Source of the DNA: Bacteroides sp. | GTDB taxonomy: Bacteria > Bacteroidota > Bacteroidia > Bacteroidales > Muribaculaceae | NCBI GenBank assembly: GCA_014802175.1 | Contig: JAAVCU010000023.1 | Location: forward strand, 60,885 to 114,047 | Length of the DNA: 53,163 nucleotides | Reading direction: 5' to 3' | In this document: piece by piece, positions 39,088 to 51,237 of the stretch | Layout of the letters: the number at the start of each line of letters is the position of its first letter | Numbering within the stretch: the first letter of the stretch is position 1 | Notes under the pieces: model-generated | What the model saw: only the letters and a program-made list of their open reading frames with translations | Database searches by the model: none | Told to the model about the DNA's origin: nothing | Made by a program: the position numbers and the translations under genes

Positions 39088-39630
39088 TTAGTTACTTAAG
39101 AGATTTTGACGTAATTGTGCGAGTTCGCCACTCATTGAAGCATCCATTCTGGTTGAATCCACATCGATGATGAATCCACCGATAATCTCCGGATCCAACT
39201 CGTATGAATATTCAAAAGTGGTGTCGGCAAATGACTTCTCCACCACATTGCGCAACTTCTGCATCTCGCTCTCGGGAAGTTCCACTGCTGTAGTGATCTT
39301 CACCTGCGAGATATTGTTCTGCTTGCGGTAGATGTCGCGGTAAGCCAACGCCATCAGATAGGCGAACTCCTCTCTTTTATGATCAAGGATGAGCTTTACA
39401 AAACGTTGATAGTCGTCACCGGGATTCTCCCCCGCCGCCTTCAGCAACACTGTTTCCTTGTCGGCTGCATCCACGTATGGATTCGACAACACTTTCTCAA
39501 GGTCACTGTTGTTTTGAAAAGACTCCACAACACGTTTCATCTCATCATAGACCTTGGCGGCATTTCCGTTTTCCAAAGCTACTTTATACAACGCCTTGGC
39601 ATATCGGTGAGGAATTAATCCGGCAATCAT
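39088..39630 (-). CDS. atpH: ATP synthase F1 delta subunit
   Basis: [44 protein letters not shown]. Confidence 0.94.
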   Translation of the reverse strand: MIAGLIPHRYAKALYKVALENGNAAKVYDEMKRVVESFQNNSDLEKVLSNPYVDAADKETVLLKAAGENPGDDYQRFVKLILDHKREEFAYLMALAYRDIYRKQNNISQVKITTAVELPESEMQKLRNVVEKSFADTTFEYSYELDPEIIGGFIIDVDSTRMDASMSGELAQLRQNLLSN

Positions 39631-39636
39631 CTGCTA

Positions 39637-40131
39637 TCAGTTTTTCTCTATTTCATCCAATAATTTGTTGACAAGTTCAGTCTGCGCCTCGCTGCTCTTC
39701 ATCTGGTTTCTAACCATCTTCTCAGCGATGTCTATCGAGAATTTGCCAACCTCATTTCTAAATTGCAACTCAGCTTCCTTGCGTGCCTGCTCAATGGCTG
39801 CCTTAGCGGCATCCATCTCTTTACGTGCAGCCTCAGCAGCCTCATTCTTGGCCTGCTCGATGATCTCTGTTTTCATCTTAGCTGCTTCGCGAAGCATCTC
39901 AGCCTGACGGGCCTGTGCCTCCGCTACATATTTCTGAGCCTCGGCGCGAGCATTGTCGAGTTGCTCCTTGGCTTGCTTTGCATCTTCCACGCCCCGGTCG
40001 ATAGTGGCGGCTCTCTCATCCATCATTTTGATGATCACAGGCCACCCCCATTTTGCCAACACAAGGAAAAGCAGGATGAACGCAACGAACATCCAGAATA
40101 CCAAGCCAAAATCGGGCGTGAACAATTCCAT
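39637..40131 (-). CDS. atpF: ATP synthase Fo b subunit
   Basis: Single TM (FGLVFWMFVAFILLFLVLAKWGWPVIIKMMDERAATI), then an Ala/Glu-rich coiled coil. Confidence 0.95.
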   Translation of the reverse strand: MELFTPDFGLVFWMFVAFILLFLVLAKWGWPVIIKMMDERAATIDRGVEDAKQAKEQLDNARAEAQKYVAEAQARQAEMLREAAKMKTEIIEQAKNEAAEAARKEMDAAKAAIEQARKEAELQFRNEVGKFSIDIAEKMVRNQMKSSEAQTELVNKLLDEIEKN

Positions 40132-40141
40132 TAGTCAGAAT

Positions 40142-40399
<258 letters not shown>

Positions 40400-40440
40400 T
40401 CAGTAATTTTAAGTTGTTATTTTTTTGTTATTTAATTTCT

Positions 40441-41772
40441 TTATGCTTTAATGTCTGTCTGAGCAGCAAGTTTCTCCATTGCGTCGATCTCATCCTTGAG
40501 TTCGAGCTTTACCTTGTGCTCCTCTATCGGATCTCCGGCATCTTTCTTCTCCTCATGCTCGTGCTCTTTGATCACCGCCATTGAGATGAACAATGCTGAA
40601 AGAAGGGTGAACACGTATGCCTGAATGAAACTTACCAATACGTCAAGAAGAAGCATGAAGATTGAGAATGCCACTGATATAACAGTTGCGCCTCCCGCCA
40701 CTCCGGTGCCGAACGCTGCGAAGATGAAGATAAGAAGCGTAAGCGTAATAACGATGATGTGACCACCCATCATATTTGCGAAAAGACGCACACACAACGC
40801 CGCCGGCTTGGTGAAGATTCCGAACACCTCGATCACCTGCATGATCGGGAGAGGGAATTTCAGGAACAAAGGCACATCGGGCCAGAAGATTTCCTTCCAA
40901 TAATGCTTAGTGCCGAAAATGTTTGTGATGATGAAAGTCATCACAGCCAAAACGAGCGTCACGGCAATGTTACCTGTAAGATTCGCACCTCCGGGGAAGA
41001 TCACGATCAGTCCGACGAGGTTCATCACCAGAATAAAGAAGAAACAAGTCAGAAGATAAGGTGCGAAACGCTTGGTGTTCTCTCCGAGCGTGCTCTTGAT
41101 TGTGTCGTAATATACGAAAGATACAAGCATCTCGAAGAAACCGGCACCCTTGCGCGGAGCGCGCAGACCGCGGCGTGCGTAATATCTAACCAATCCCATT
41201 ACCATTGCGGTAACTAAAATGGCGGCAATGAAGAGCGCAGCCACATTCTTGGTGATAGAGATATCAAGAGGACGATATTCCTTGAAATATTTTCCATCCT
41301 CAAACGCATATTCAGTTTCATCCGGGTTAGAAGCAATATCAGCTTTGGCAGCCTCTACTCCGGAAGCGTCGAGAGGAAGAAGCTGCACAACCTTATCTTT
41401 GTGCTTGCCCACATGCATCAGCATGAAGTTATACTCCTTGCCATCTTTCTCGATAGTTTTAAGAACCGGTTTGAGATGTTTGGAAACCTTACCGGTAGTC
41501 TCATTTTCCACAACTTCCACCTCTGTCAGATCGCCCGACGAAAAGCAGAACCACTTACCATCCTCGGCTCTTACGATTACCGGTAACGGTATACGGTAAA
41601 CATGGGAAAATGGAACCTCCCATCCGTAGCCATCCCCAAGATGCTCGAAGATTATCTCTTTAACATCAAGTTCATTCTCGTTCTCCGAGTGATCGGCAGC
41701 AGCTGCCACATTGAACGGAAACAGACTGATGAGAGCCATAAGAATGACCGGTATGGATATTCGCTTTGACAT
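40441..41772 (-). CDS. atpB: ATP synthase Fo a subunit with an exported N-terminal extension
   Basis: Signal peptide plus ~180-aa extension, then FAPYLLTCFFFILVMNLVGLI, GIFTKPAALCVRLFANMMGGHIIV, LDVLVSFIQAYVFTLLSALFISMA. Confidence 0.95.
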   Translation of the reverse strand: MSKRISIPVILMALISLFPFNVAAAADHSENENELDVKEIIFEHLGDGYGWEVPFSHVYRIPLPVIVRAEDGKWFCFSSGDLTEVEVVENETTGKVSKHLKPVLKTIEKDGKEYNFMLMHVGKHKDKVVQLLPLDASGVEAAKADIASNPDETEYAFEDGKYFKEYRPLDISITKNVAALFIAAILVTAMVMGLVRYYARRGLRAPRKGAGFFEMLVSFVYYDTIKSTLGENTKRFAPYLLTCFFFILVMNLVGLIVIFPGGANLTGNIAVTLVLAVMTFIITNIFGTKHYWKEIFWPDVPLFLKFPLPIMQVIEVFGIFTKPAALCVRLFANMMGGHIIVITLTLLIFIFAAFGTGVAGGATVISVAFSIFMLLLDVLVSFIQAYVFTLLSALFISMAVIKEHEHEEKKDAGDPIEEHKVKLELKDEIDAMEKLAAQTDIKA

Positions 41773-41784
41773 ACTCTCTATCTT

Positions 41785-42021
41785 TTAATAAATGCACACT
41801 GAAATCTTGTTGTTATTCACATCAGCGATTCCCCCTTCAATATCAAGACTCTTCTCCTCACCGGTGGGAGTGGTATACTTCACCTGACCTTTCACCAACA
41901 CGGAGATTAGGGCAGCGTGATTCTTGAGAACAGTAAAGGAACCCAACTCGCCGGGAAGAGTGACTGAAACAGCCTCTCCTTTGAAAGTAATCTCGTGAGC
42001 TGATATTATTTCGAGTGTCAT
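41785..42021 (-). CDS. atpC: ATP synthase F1 epsilon subunit (short form)
   Basis: EAVSVTLPGELGSFTVLKNHAALISVLVKGQVKY...IEGGIADVNNNKISVCI; 78 aa. Confidence 0.93.
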   Translation of the reverse strand: MTLEIISAHEITFKGEAVSVTLPGELGSFTVLKNHAALISVLVKGQVKYTTPTGEEKSLDIEGGIADVNNNKISVCIY

Positions 42022-42088
42022 TTATCTGTAATGTTTATATAAAACCTATATTTGTTGATTAACCGTTAAATATTAACCATCAATCAAT

Positions 42089-43705
<1,617 letters not shown>

Positions 43706-43717
43706 TGTTTTGTCTTA

Positions 43718-44794
43718 TTAGAAGTGCCAGCCGAAGGCTACGCAAACCGCCATCAGAATAAGGTTGGCAAGCGAGAACGGCATGAGATATTTCCACTCGA
43801 AAGCAAGCATCTGGTCGATTCGCACGCGCGGGAATGTCCACTTGAACCAGATGATCACGAATGAAATGAAGAATGATTTTCCGAGGAACCAGAAGATCGA
43901 GGGGATATAGTTCATCACATTGTTGAAACCTTCCCATCCGGGGATGTGAAGAGGCATCCAGCCACCGAGGAACATCAGTGATGCGATTCCTGACACGATG
44001 AAGAGGTTAAGATACTCTGCAAGGTAGAAGAAACCGAAGTGGATACCTGAATACTCAGTGTGATAACCGGCAGTAAGCTCGTGCTCTGCCTCCGGAAGGT
44101 CGAACGGGCCACGGTTGGTCTCGGCTGTAGCTGCGATCACATAGATGATGAAGGCGATGATTGCCGGGATATGACCGCGGAAGATAAACCATGCGCTATT
44201 CTGCTCCGCTACCAACTCTCCTACGTTCATTGTTCCTGAAAGCACGCAGATTGTCATAAGGGCGATACCCAATGAAAGCTCATAACTGATCATCTGCGCA
44301 CCACTTCGCATCGCACCGATGAGTGTATATTTATTATTAGAAGCCCAACCTGCGAGCAGGATACCTAACACACCTACAGATGAAACTGCAAGGATAAAGA
44401 AGATACCGATGTTCCAATTGATGATCTGCAATCCGTTGCCCCAGGGTAGACATGCAAGCATTGTCACTGAAGATGTGATGACGATGTAGGGGGCGAGCTT
44501 GAAGAGGAAGCGGTCGGTGCCTTTAAGTGAGATAAGCTCCTTGATAAGGATCTTGAACATATCTGCAAACACCTGCAGCAAACCCCATTTACCCACACGC
44601 ATCGGGCCCAGACGGCACTGGAACCATGCGCAAAGCTTACGCTCATAAAGGATGTAGAAAAGGGCTAACACAGTGTAGGTGGCAAGCACAAGCACTGCGA
44701 TTATGACACATTCGATAACAATCGCGAGCCATTCAGGCATTACACCCAACAGCAGATTATTGATCGCTTCTGTCCACGTTCCGAAATTAAACAT
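43718..44794 (-). CDS. nuoH: NADH-quinone oxidoreductase subunit H
   Basis: FYILYERKLCAWFQCRLGPMRVGKWGLLQVFADMFKILIKE; GPFDLPEAEHELTAGYHTEYSGIHFGFFYLAEYLN. Confidence 0.96.
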   Translation of the reverse strand: MFNFGTWTEAINNLLLGVMPEWLAIVIECVIIAVLVLATYTVLALFYILYERKLCAWFQCRLGPMRVGKWGLLQVFADMFKILIKELISLKGTDRFLFKLAPYIVITSSVTMLACLPWGNGLQIINWNIGIFFILAVSSVGVLGILLAGWASNNKYTLIGAMRSGAQMISYELSLGIALMTICVLSGTMNVGELVAEQNSAWFIFRGHIPAIIAFIIYVIAATAETNRGPFDLPEAEHELTAGYHTEYSGIHFGFFYLAEYLNLFIVSGIASLMFLGGWMPLHIPGWEGFNNVMNYIPSIFWFLGKSFFISFVIIWFKWTFPRVRIDQMLAFEWKYLMPFSLANLILMAVCVAFGWHF

Positions 44795-44888
44795 ACTGTT
44801 TTCTGTTATTGCTTCCCTTCATCATCAAATGAAGAGGAGACTTATTTGTTATTGTTGTCTGTTTCTGTAAAGTTATATACACGCTCCG

Positions 44889-46517
44889 TTAGCGGTCGAT
44901 GTCCGGGATAACGAAGTCAAGAGCCGCACCGATGGTAATAAGGTCAGCGATCATATAGCCCGAGCAAGTGAGGTTCATCACGCCTACAAGATTGAAACAC
45001 GGACTCTGGAAATGAACACGGAAGGGGTTCTTCTCACCGGTAGACTCGATGTAGACACCGAATGTGCCGCGGCTTGCCTCAACCTGCTGATACCAACGTC
45101 CGGCGGGGAGCTTGATAATCTTGGGAACCTGCGCACGGATATCGCCTTCAGGGATGCGGTCAACAAGCTGCTCAAGGATTCGGCAGCTCTGCTCGATCTC
45201 CTTCATACGTACCATATAACGTGAGTATGAATCGCATCCATCTTCAAGAACTTCATCGAATTCAACCTCATTGTAAACAGCGTACGGATGTTTCTTGCGG
45301 CAGTCGCAGCTCCAGTTCGAACCGCGTCCACTCGGACCGGTGATTGCATAATTGATGGCATCCTCCTTCGGGAGCATACCAACACCTTTCAGACGGTTCT
45401 TTGCAATAAGGTTGCCGGAGAATACCTTGTGATACTCTTTGAGGCGATCGGGCATTATGCTGATGAGATGCTTCACATCTTTCACGAAATCGGGATGAAG
45501 GTCAGCGATAACACCACCGATTACATTGTAGTTCATAGACATACGCGCACCGCAGGTTTTCTCGAAAATATCGAGCACAAGCTCACGCTCGCGGAAACCA
45601 TAGAAGAATGCTGTGGTGGCGCCAAGGTCCATTGCCGTACATCCGAATGACAGGAGATGCGAACTGATACGCATAAGCTCATCCATCATGGTGCGGATAA
45701 CCTGCGCACGCTTCGGCACTTCGACTCCAAGTGCTTTCTCGATACACATGCAGAGGCAGTGACGGTTCTGGTGAGCCGACATGTAATCCATACGGTCTGT
45801 AAAGTGAAGGGTCTGAGGATAAGTCAGTCCTTCGCAAAGTTTCTCTATACCGCGGTGGATATAACCGGAAACCACGTCAACTTTCTTCACGATCTCGCCA
45901 TCAAGCGAAGCACGAAAACGCATCACACCGTGAGTTGACGGGTGCTGCGGACCGATATTCACTACATATTCATCTTCGTTGAAAACCTTTACAGGCTTCT
46001 CTACGATCTTTCCATCTTCTTCTACGAACGTGCGCGAATCATCCTCATTGATCTCATCTTCAAGTCTGATGGGATTTAGTTCGGGATTCGCATCGTAATC
46101 CTTACGGAGGGGATGACCAACCCAGTCGTTGCGCAGGAAGAAACGGCGCATATCGGGGTGATTCACGAACTTGATGCCGAACATATCGTAAACCTCTCTT
46201 TCCTGGAAGTTTGCTACTTTCCAGAGATCGCTTACGCTGTGAATATAGGCATCTTCGCGGTTTTCAGCAACTACCTTCACTGCAATCACCTCCCAGTTGT
46301 GAGATGTAGATGTAAGGTAATAGATGACGCCGATGCTATCTTTCCAGTCCATTCCGACAACGGCAGAAAGCACATCGAAATCAAGATTCTTGTCTTCCTT
46401 AAGGCTTTTAGCCAGGGAATACCATTTATTTTCTGGCACATTCACCAACAGATTCTCACCCTCTTCGAAAGTGGCCTCCGGGTAAATCTTACCGATAATT
46501 TCTTTTATATCGCTCAT
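44889..46517 (-). CDS. nuoCD: NADH-quinone oxidoreductase subunit C/D fusion
   Basis: NuoC part (REVYDMFGIKFVNHPDMRRFFLRNDWVGHPLRKDY) joined in frame to NuoD (VNIGPQHPSTHGVMRF...YIHRGIEKLCEG...RMDYMSAHQNRHCLC). Confidence 0.96.
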   Translation of the reverse strand: MSDIKEIIGKIYPEATFEEGENLLVNVPENKWYSLAKSLKEDKNLDFDVLSAVVGMDWKDSIGVIYYLTSTSHNWEVIAVKVVAENREDAYIHSVSDLWKVANFQEREVYDMFGIKFVNHPDMRRFFLRNDWVGHPLRKDYDANPELNPIRLEDEINEDDSRTFVEEDGKIVEKPVKVFNEDEYVVNIGPQHPSTHGVMRFRASLDGEIVKKVDVVSGYIHRGIEKLCEGLTYPQTLHFTDRMDYMSAHQNRHCLCMCIEKALGVEVPKRAQVIRTMMDELMRISSHLLSFGCTAMDLGATTAFFYGFRERELVLDIFEKTCGARMSMNYNVIGGVIADLHPDFVKDVKHLISIMPDRLKEYHKVFSGNLIAKNRLKGVGMLPKEDAINYAITGPSGRGSNWSCDCRKKHPYAVYNEVEFDEVLEDGCDSYSRYMVRMKEIEQSCRILEQLVDRIPEGDIRAQVPKIIKLPAGRWYQQVEASRGTFGVYIESTGEKNPFRVHFQSPCFNLVGVMNLTCSGYMIADLITIGAALDFVIPDIDR

Positions 46518-46561
46518 GAGTTATAAGTGATTCTCTTTAATTCGAGTTGTCAGAATTATTA

Positions 46562-47176
46562 TTAACCGATCTCCCCTTTCTCTTCGGGATGCTGTGCAAA
46601 GAACTCTTCGATTTTCTCTTTGCGGTTCACGCCGCCGAAGAATTTCTGCACTTTGATCTTGCGCTGAAGCTGCATGAGTCCGTAGAACATTGCCTCCGGA
46701 CGCGGAGGGCAACCGGGAATAAACACGTCAACGGGAAGGATCTGATCCACACCGGGAACAACGCAATAGGAATTCTTGAACGGACCACCGGAAACCGCGC
46801 AACCGCCACATGCGATCACGTATTTCGGCTCAGCGAGCTGCTCGTAAAGACGGCGCATTACCGGAGCCATACGATGCACGATTGTACCCTGCACCATCAC
46901 ATAGTCGGCCTGACGGGGTGAGTTACGTGCCACCTCGAATCCGAAACGCGCCATATCATAGCGGGCAGCTCCAAGGCTCATAAACTCGATAGCGCAGCAG
47001 CTCGTACCGAAGCAGAGCGGCCACAAAGAGTTGGAGATACCCCAGTTGATCAATTCATCAAGTTTACCGACAACCACATTGGCGCCGGTTGCGTTGAGTT
47101 CATCTACAAGTTTATCGATATATTCGTTATCCTTGAAGTCCTCACGCTTCATGCTTTTAATGCTGTCTATTCCCAT
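46562..47176 (-). CDS. nuoB: NADH-quinone oxidoreductase subunit B
   Basis: [32 protein letters not shown]...[12 protein letters not shown]...[18 protein letters not shown]. Likely start MGIDSIKS at 47176, overlapping the nuoA end; the longer ORF-track start is not favoured. Confidence 0.95.
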   Translation of the reverse strand: MGIDSIKSMKREDFKDNEYIDKLVDELNATGANVVVGKLDELINWGISNSLWPLCFGTSCCAIEFMSLGAARYDMARFGFEVARNSPRQADYVMVQGTIVHRMAPVMRRLYEQLAEPKYVIACGGCAVSGGPFKNSYCVVPGVDQILPVDVFIPGCPPRPEAMFYGLMQLQRKIKVQKFFGGVNRKEKIEEFFAQHPEEKGEIG

Positions 47177-47538
47177 TTCAGAGCTCCTTTCTTCCAGGCG
47201 TATGCCAGACCCATTATCAACACAAACATAAAGATAGCGATGCAAAGAAGACCCTGAGGTCCAAGTTTGCTCATCACTACCGACCAAGGCCACAAGAACA
47301 CGGTTTCTACGTCAAAGATAAGAAACAGGATAGCGAAGATATAATATCCCGCTTTGAACTGAATCATAGACTCACCGCGTGTGGGAATACCACACTCGTA
47401 GGGCTCTGCCTTTTTTACTGAGAACGATTTCGGAGAAATCAGTTTGGCGATCAAAAGCGCCGCGAACACGAGTCCAATACCCGTGAGCACTGCCGTCACC
47501 GACAAAGCGCCATTGCCAATCTCAAGCAATAAATTCAT
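47167..47538 (-). CDS. nuoA: NADH-quinone oxidoreductase subunit A
   Basis: [46 protein letters not shown]. Confidence 0.95.
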   Translation of the reverse strand: MNLLLEIGNGALSVTAVLTGIGLVFAALLIAKLISPKSFSVKKAEPYECGIPTRGESMIQFKAGYYIFAILFLIFDVETVFLWPWSVVMSKLGPQGLLCIAIFMFVLIMGLAYAWKKGALKWE

Positions 47539-47621
47539 ATTTATTTATCTATTAATTAGTTACTGATTCTTAATAATCAAATATCAGCCTACTCCATACG
47601 GAATAGGGTCAAAATCAATTG

Positions 47622-47653
47622 CAAAGATATTTAAAATTTCTTAATCCGACAAA
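47622..47653 (-). promoter_or_regulatory. Putative Bacteroidota promoter driving nuoA and the nuo/atp supercluster
   Basis: Minus strand TTTG (47650-47653), 20-nt spacer, TATCTTTG (47622-47629): full match to TTTG-N19-21-TAnnTTTG. Confidence 0.65.
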
Positions 47654-47759
47654 TCATTTTGCTGTTGATTTTAAATTTATTTAACCAAATTTCACTTTGA
47701 AACATTACTATTTTCCAACCAAAACAAAATATATAATCCGATTTTCTATATAAAGCAAA

Positions 47760-47790
47760 CTCCGCATCTCCCCTACCGGGATATGCGGAG
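47760..47790 (-). terminator. Hairpin terminator after the 47840 lipoprotein gene
   Basis: ctccgcatctccc-ctacc-gggatatgcggag; one mismatch. Confidence 0.6.
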
Positions 47791-47839
47791 CCTGATATTT
47801 TAAAACTCACATACGCGCAGCAAGCTGCGTTGATATTCA

Positions 47840-48769
47840 TTACTGCTGGTCAGCTCTCGGTTTTGCGATATAACTTCCCTCGAAACGACCATTATACTTA
47901 CCTGCCACCTCATAGTTTATTGTGGTTGATGTCAGCTCACCCACTGTAACAAGTGAGAAATTATCAAACACATAGCTTGTGTTAGGAACCTTCGTGTCTC
48001 CCTCATAAGTGCTCGGGGTGACGTTCTTACCCTCGATAGTATAACCATTCTGAGTAAATGTCAGATCAAGATTCGCCAGCTCAATAGCAGAGATAGACAT
48101 AGGCATCTCCTCTGCAAATTTTGCATCATAGAAAACCACGGTTGCCTTTTTGTTCTGCAAATCCATCACAACGCGATATTTCATATCTTTGTTGGAGAAC
48201 TGCTTGACTGCACCCTCCCACTGGTAAGTAGTAGTGGTAGTGCCGCAGAATGTAACATCAGGCCAGAAAGTACGAACCTTTGTGTTGTCGCCTGACTGAT
48301 AATTCATCACAAGATATCTGCCCATTGCCGGCATACTGATTTTAGGAGCGCCGATAACTTCAGGAGCAACATTAGCCGGGAAGGCATTTGTAGAATAGGG
48401 GGAGAAAAGCTGAACCTCCATATTATAAATGCTACCCTGCTTGAAAGACTCCATCTTGATCAACTCGCGCAACCCTCCATCTTCTCCATAATAGAAGCCA
48501 CCGGTGTAAGGAATCGAACCGGTCACAAACGACACATTCGATCCTAAGCCTGTGATGTCCGTTCCTACGGTCGCAGTGGTGTTCATCATGTCAAAGTCGA
48601 ACTTATAGCGTGAGTAAGCCACTACGGGGTCTTTACTACCATCTATAGACGTCACCAAGTTATAGCTTTGCACGTCGTAAGTCATCGTAGACTTATTCTG
48701 ATCGTCGGAGCATGATGCGAGACCGAGCACAGCGCCTAATCCCAAGGTCAAAAATAATGCTTTCTTCAT
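47840..48769 (-). CDS. Hypothetical lipoprotein
   Basis: MKKALFLTLGLGAVLGLASCSDDQNK lipobox; downstream of the TonB receptor gene on the same strand. Confidence 0.8.
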   Translation of the reverse strand: MKKALFLTLGLGAVLGLASCSDDQNKSTMTYDVQSYNLVTSIDGSKDPVVAYSRYKFDFDMMNTTATVGTDITGLGSNVSFVTGSIPYTGGFYYGEDGGLRELIKMESFKQGSIYNMEVQLFSPYSTNAFPANVAPEVIGAPKISMPAMGRYLVMNYQSGDNTKVRTFWPDVTFCGTTTTTYQWEGAVKQFSNKDMKYRVVMDLQNKKATVVFYDAKFAEEMPMSISAIELANLDLTFTQNGYTIEGKNVTPSTYEGDTKVPNTSYVFDNFSLVTVGELTSTTINYEVAGKYNGRFEGSYIAKPRADQQ

Positions 48770-48879
48770 TTATCTGTTAGTTTTATATGTTCGATATTAT
48801 GTTTTAACTCTCTTTTTAACGCCGAACCTCAATTTATATTATTACAATCGGCATTTCACATCAAATCTTTATAGTTTAT

Positions 48880-51150
48880 TCACAATTTGAAATTATAACG
48901 GAGTGTCACACCGATCTGCAGCGGCAAGCCACGCTGCCTGAATTCGTTACCCATCGACAGGAAATAGAACGTATAATATTTAGTGTCGGTAAGGTTCTTT
49001 CCCCATATCTGCGCACTCCAATCTATTGTCTCCAACCCAACAGATGCCCCCAACTGCGTGTAGAAATTCTGCGAGCGTGTGTTGGCTTCATTCCAATAGA
49101 TTTTTCCGGTTCCTTTCATATTGAGATGAACCGTAAACTTGGCATCATACGCACTCAGCGGCTTAAACTCGCAATTGTAAAGTGCCTGTAAAAAAAGTGT
49201 GTTCTGCGGGGCGTAAGGAATCACCTTACCCTTGAAATCCTCAATACCGTTGAAAAATTCGCGAAATCGGGCATTGGTGTAACCATAACTCCCGGTGAAC
49301 TGCCATCTTGCTGTAGGCGCGAAAGATAACGACAACTCTCCACCCATGCTTCGAGTCTTTCCGGCATTCGTCATCAGCCGACCGGTGGTGGTTCCTGGCG
49401 GGAACATCGTGAGCTGCTGATCGCGACAATCTATATAGAAAAGGGAGAGATCTGCAGTAAGCTTATTGTCGAGAAACGACAGATGCGAGCCTATCTCATA
49501 ATTCCAGCTGTATTCCGGCTTATAGCCAACTATTGAATTCACATCATATTCCTTGCCGATGCCCATTATGCGCATCAACTTCTGCTGAAGCACTTCGCTG
49601 AACATCTGCGTGTTGAATCCACCTGACTTATAACCCTTAGTAACAGTGGCGTAAACATTACCCATCCCCTCCGGAAGATTATAGAGCACACTCACTTTAG
49701 GCATCCATGTGAAATACTTGCGCTTCAACTTCCCGGTGTCATCGATGTCGACAACAATCGGAGCGAACAACTCCTTACCTCCACCCGGCAACAGATGATA
49801 AATATCATAAGCCGTAAAGCAGTAACTTCTGTAATCGAGCATTGCCTGTTCATAATCAAGTCGCAACCCGGCAGTGAAACACCAATTACCGAGATTGTAT
49901 TTTGACTCGTGATACAACGCTATGCCGAACGTCGGTATCTTGAAATTACTGTTTAAGGTGAATCTATCGGCAGACCATTCTATCGGATATTCGGGATTCG
50001 CATCGTTGCGATGCGCTATTATCAATTCGTTGATACCGGTCTCCTTAAATGTTACGGGAGCCTTCATATACATATTCTTATAAAAGCCGAACACTCCTGT
50101 CAGACATTTATAATCGCCATCAAGTCTGGAGCTTTTGAACACCAGATCCTCTGTCACAGCCGTTTCCCTCTGCCTCTGCGTAATCGTGAAGTAAGGTTGC
50201 GAAGTGAAATCCTGATCCAGCGTCATATTGTCATTGATATGCTGCACGGTAGTGATCGAGACCATATTCCACCCTTTGCCCCGGTAATTCACGGTCACGC
50301 CGTCGTTGATCGTAAAGCGGTGATAGAAACATGGATCATTATAACCGATGACTCCGGTGTCGTACACCTCGTATGGATAACCACCCTGGCGCAGAAGCGA
50401 AGCCGCCAACACATTCTGCACATACACCCTGTCGCTTATGCGCCACTGGCTCTTGATACGAGCCGACCCGCTTTTCTCGTGGTCCACCTTCTTGCCATCG
50501 AAGCTGTTGGTAAAGAATCCGCCAAGCGAGGAGAAGTTTACATTGATGGAGTTGGCGAAATTATCAGCGAAACGATGATACCATCCGGCTGACGCTCTGT
50601 ACTGATTTCCGGCTCCTGCTTCCGCCATAACCCTCAGTCCCTGCCAACGCATCGGCGACAGCGTCTGGATATTGATGAGTCCCCCCATCGTGTTTCGCCC
50701 GTAGAGTGCCGATTGCGGTCCGCGCAGCATCTCTACCGACGCAATATCCGCCACATCAAAATCATACGTGTTTTTGTTAAGATACGGCACATTATCCACA
50801 TTCAATCCCACCGCCGGATGATCCATACGCGCACCTAGTCCGCGCACATATATGGAAGATGTGATGCGCGAACCGTAATCGGGGATATACAGGTTCGGCA
50901 CCACATCGGATATTCCTTTTATTGTCACTGTGTTCAGTTCCTCCAACTCCGCGCGCCCTATCACTGTCGACGACACGGCGTCGGCTCGCAGGCGTGAGTC
51001 CTGCTTGAGTCCAACCACGTTCACCTCCGCAAGCTGCGACACCAACGTATCGCTTTTCACACCGGAAGTTTCCACAGCCAATGCAACATTTGCAGCGGGT
51101 ACTGTGGTTAGAAGCAATAATGGAATGCGGAATTTAGAGATTGTCATCAT
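48880..51150 (-). CDS. TonB-dependent outer-membrane receptor (non-SusC type)
   Basis: Plug domain (ISDVVPNLYIPDYGSRITSSIYVRGLGARMDHPAVGLNVDNVPYLNKNTYDFDVADIASVEMLRGPQSALYGRNTMGGLINIQT). C-terminal barrel (IWGKNLTDTKYYTFYF...GVTLRYNFKL). Likely start MMTISKFRIPLLLL at 51150, because the N-terminal extension overlaps the promoter. Confidence 0.92.
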   Translation of the reverse strand: MMTISKFRIPLLLLTTVPAANVALAVETSGVKSDTLVSQLAEVNVVGLKQDSRLRADAVSSTVIGRAELEELNTVTIKGISDVVPNLYIPDYGSRITSSIYVRGLGARMDHPAVGLNVDNVPYLNKNTYDFDVADIASVEMLRGPQSALYGRNTMGGLINIQTLSPMRWQGLRVMAEAGAGNQYRASAGWYHRFADNFANSINVNFSSLGGFFTNSFDGKKVDHEKSGSARIKSQWRISDRVYVQNVLAASLLRQGGYPYEVYDTGVIGYNDPCFYHRFTINDGVTVNYRGKGWNMVSITTVQHINDNMTLDQDFTSQPYFTITQRQRETAVTEDLVFKSSRLDGDYKCLTGVFGFYKNMYMKAPVTFKETGINELIIAHRNDANPEYPIEWSADRFTLNSNFKIPTFGIALYHESKYNLGNWCFTAGLRLDYEQAMLDYRSYCFTAYDIYHLLPGGGKELFAPIVVDIDDTGKLKRKYFTWMPKVSVLYNLPEGMGNVYATVTKGYKSGGFNTQMFSEVLQQKLMRIMGIGKEYDVNSIVGYKPEYSWNYEIGSHLSFLDNKLTADLSLFYIDCRDQQLTMFPPGTTTGRLMTNAGKTRSMGGELSLSFAPTARWQFTGSYGYTNARFREFFNGIEDFKGKVIPYAPQNTLFLQALYNCEFKPLSAYDAKFTVHLNMKGTGKIYWNEANTRSQNFYTQLGASVGLETIDWSAQIWGKNLTDTKYYTFYFLSMGNEFRQRGLPLQIGVTLRYNFKL

Positions 51151-51164
51151 TCGGGAATTTGGTG

Positions 51165-51195
51165 CAAAATTATCACCTCCTCCCCTTTCTTGCAA
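51165..51195 (-). promoter_or_regulatory. Putative Bacteroidota promoter of the TonB-receptor gene
   Basis: Minus strand TTG (51193-51195), 20-nt spacer, TAATTTTG (51165-51172); palindrome ccccaattttgggg immediately upstream (51197-51210). Confidence 0.5.
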
Positions 51196-51237
51196 TCCCC
51201 AATTTTGGGGATTTAGTCCCCGACTCAAAAAAATCGG

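Noticed and set aside
44868-44875. TAACTTTA -7-like box on the minus strand upstream of nuoH
   Set aside because: No TTG/TTTG at the required upstream spacing; probably fortuitous within the nuo operon.
50011-50592. 193-aa plus-strand ORF
   Set aside because: Antisense to the TonB receptor; no support.
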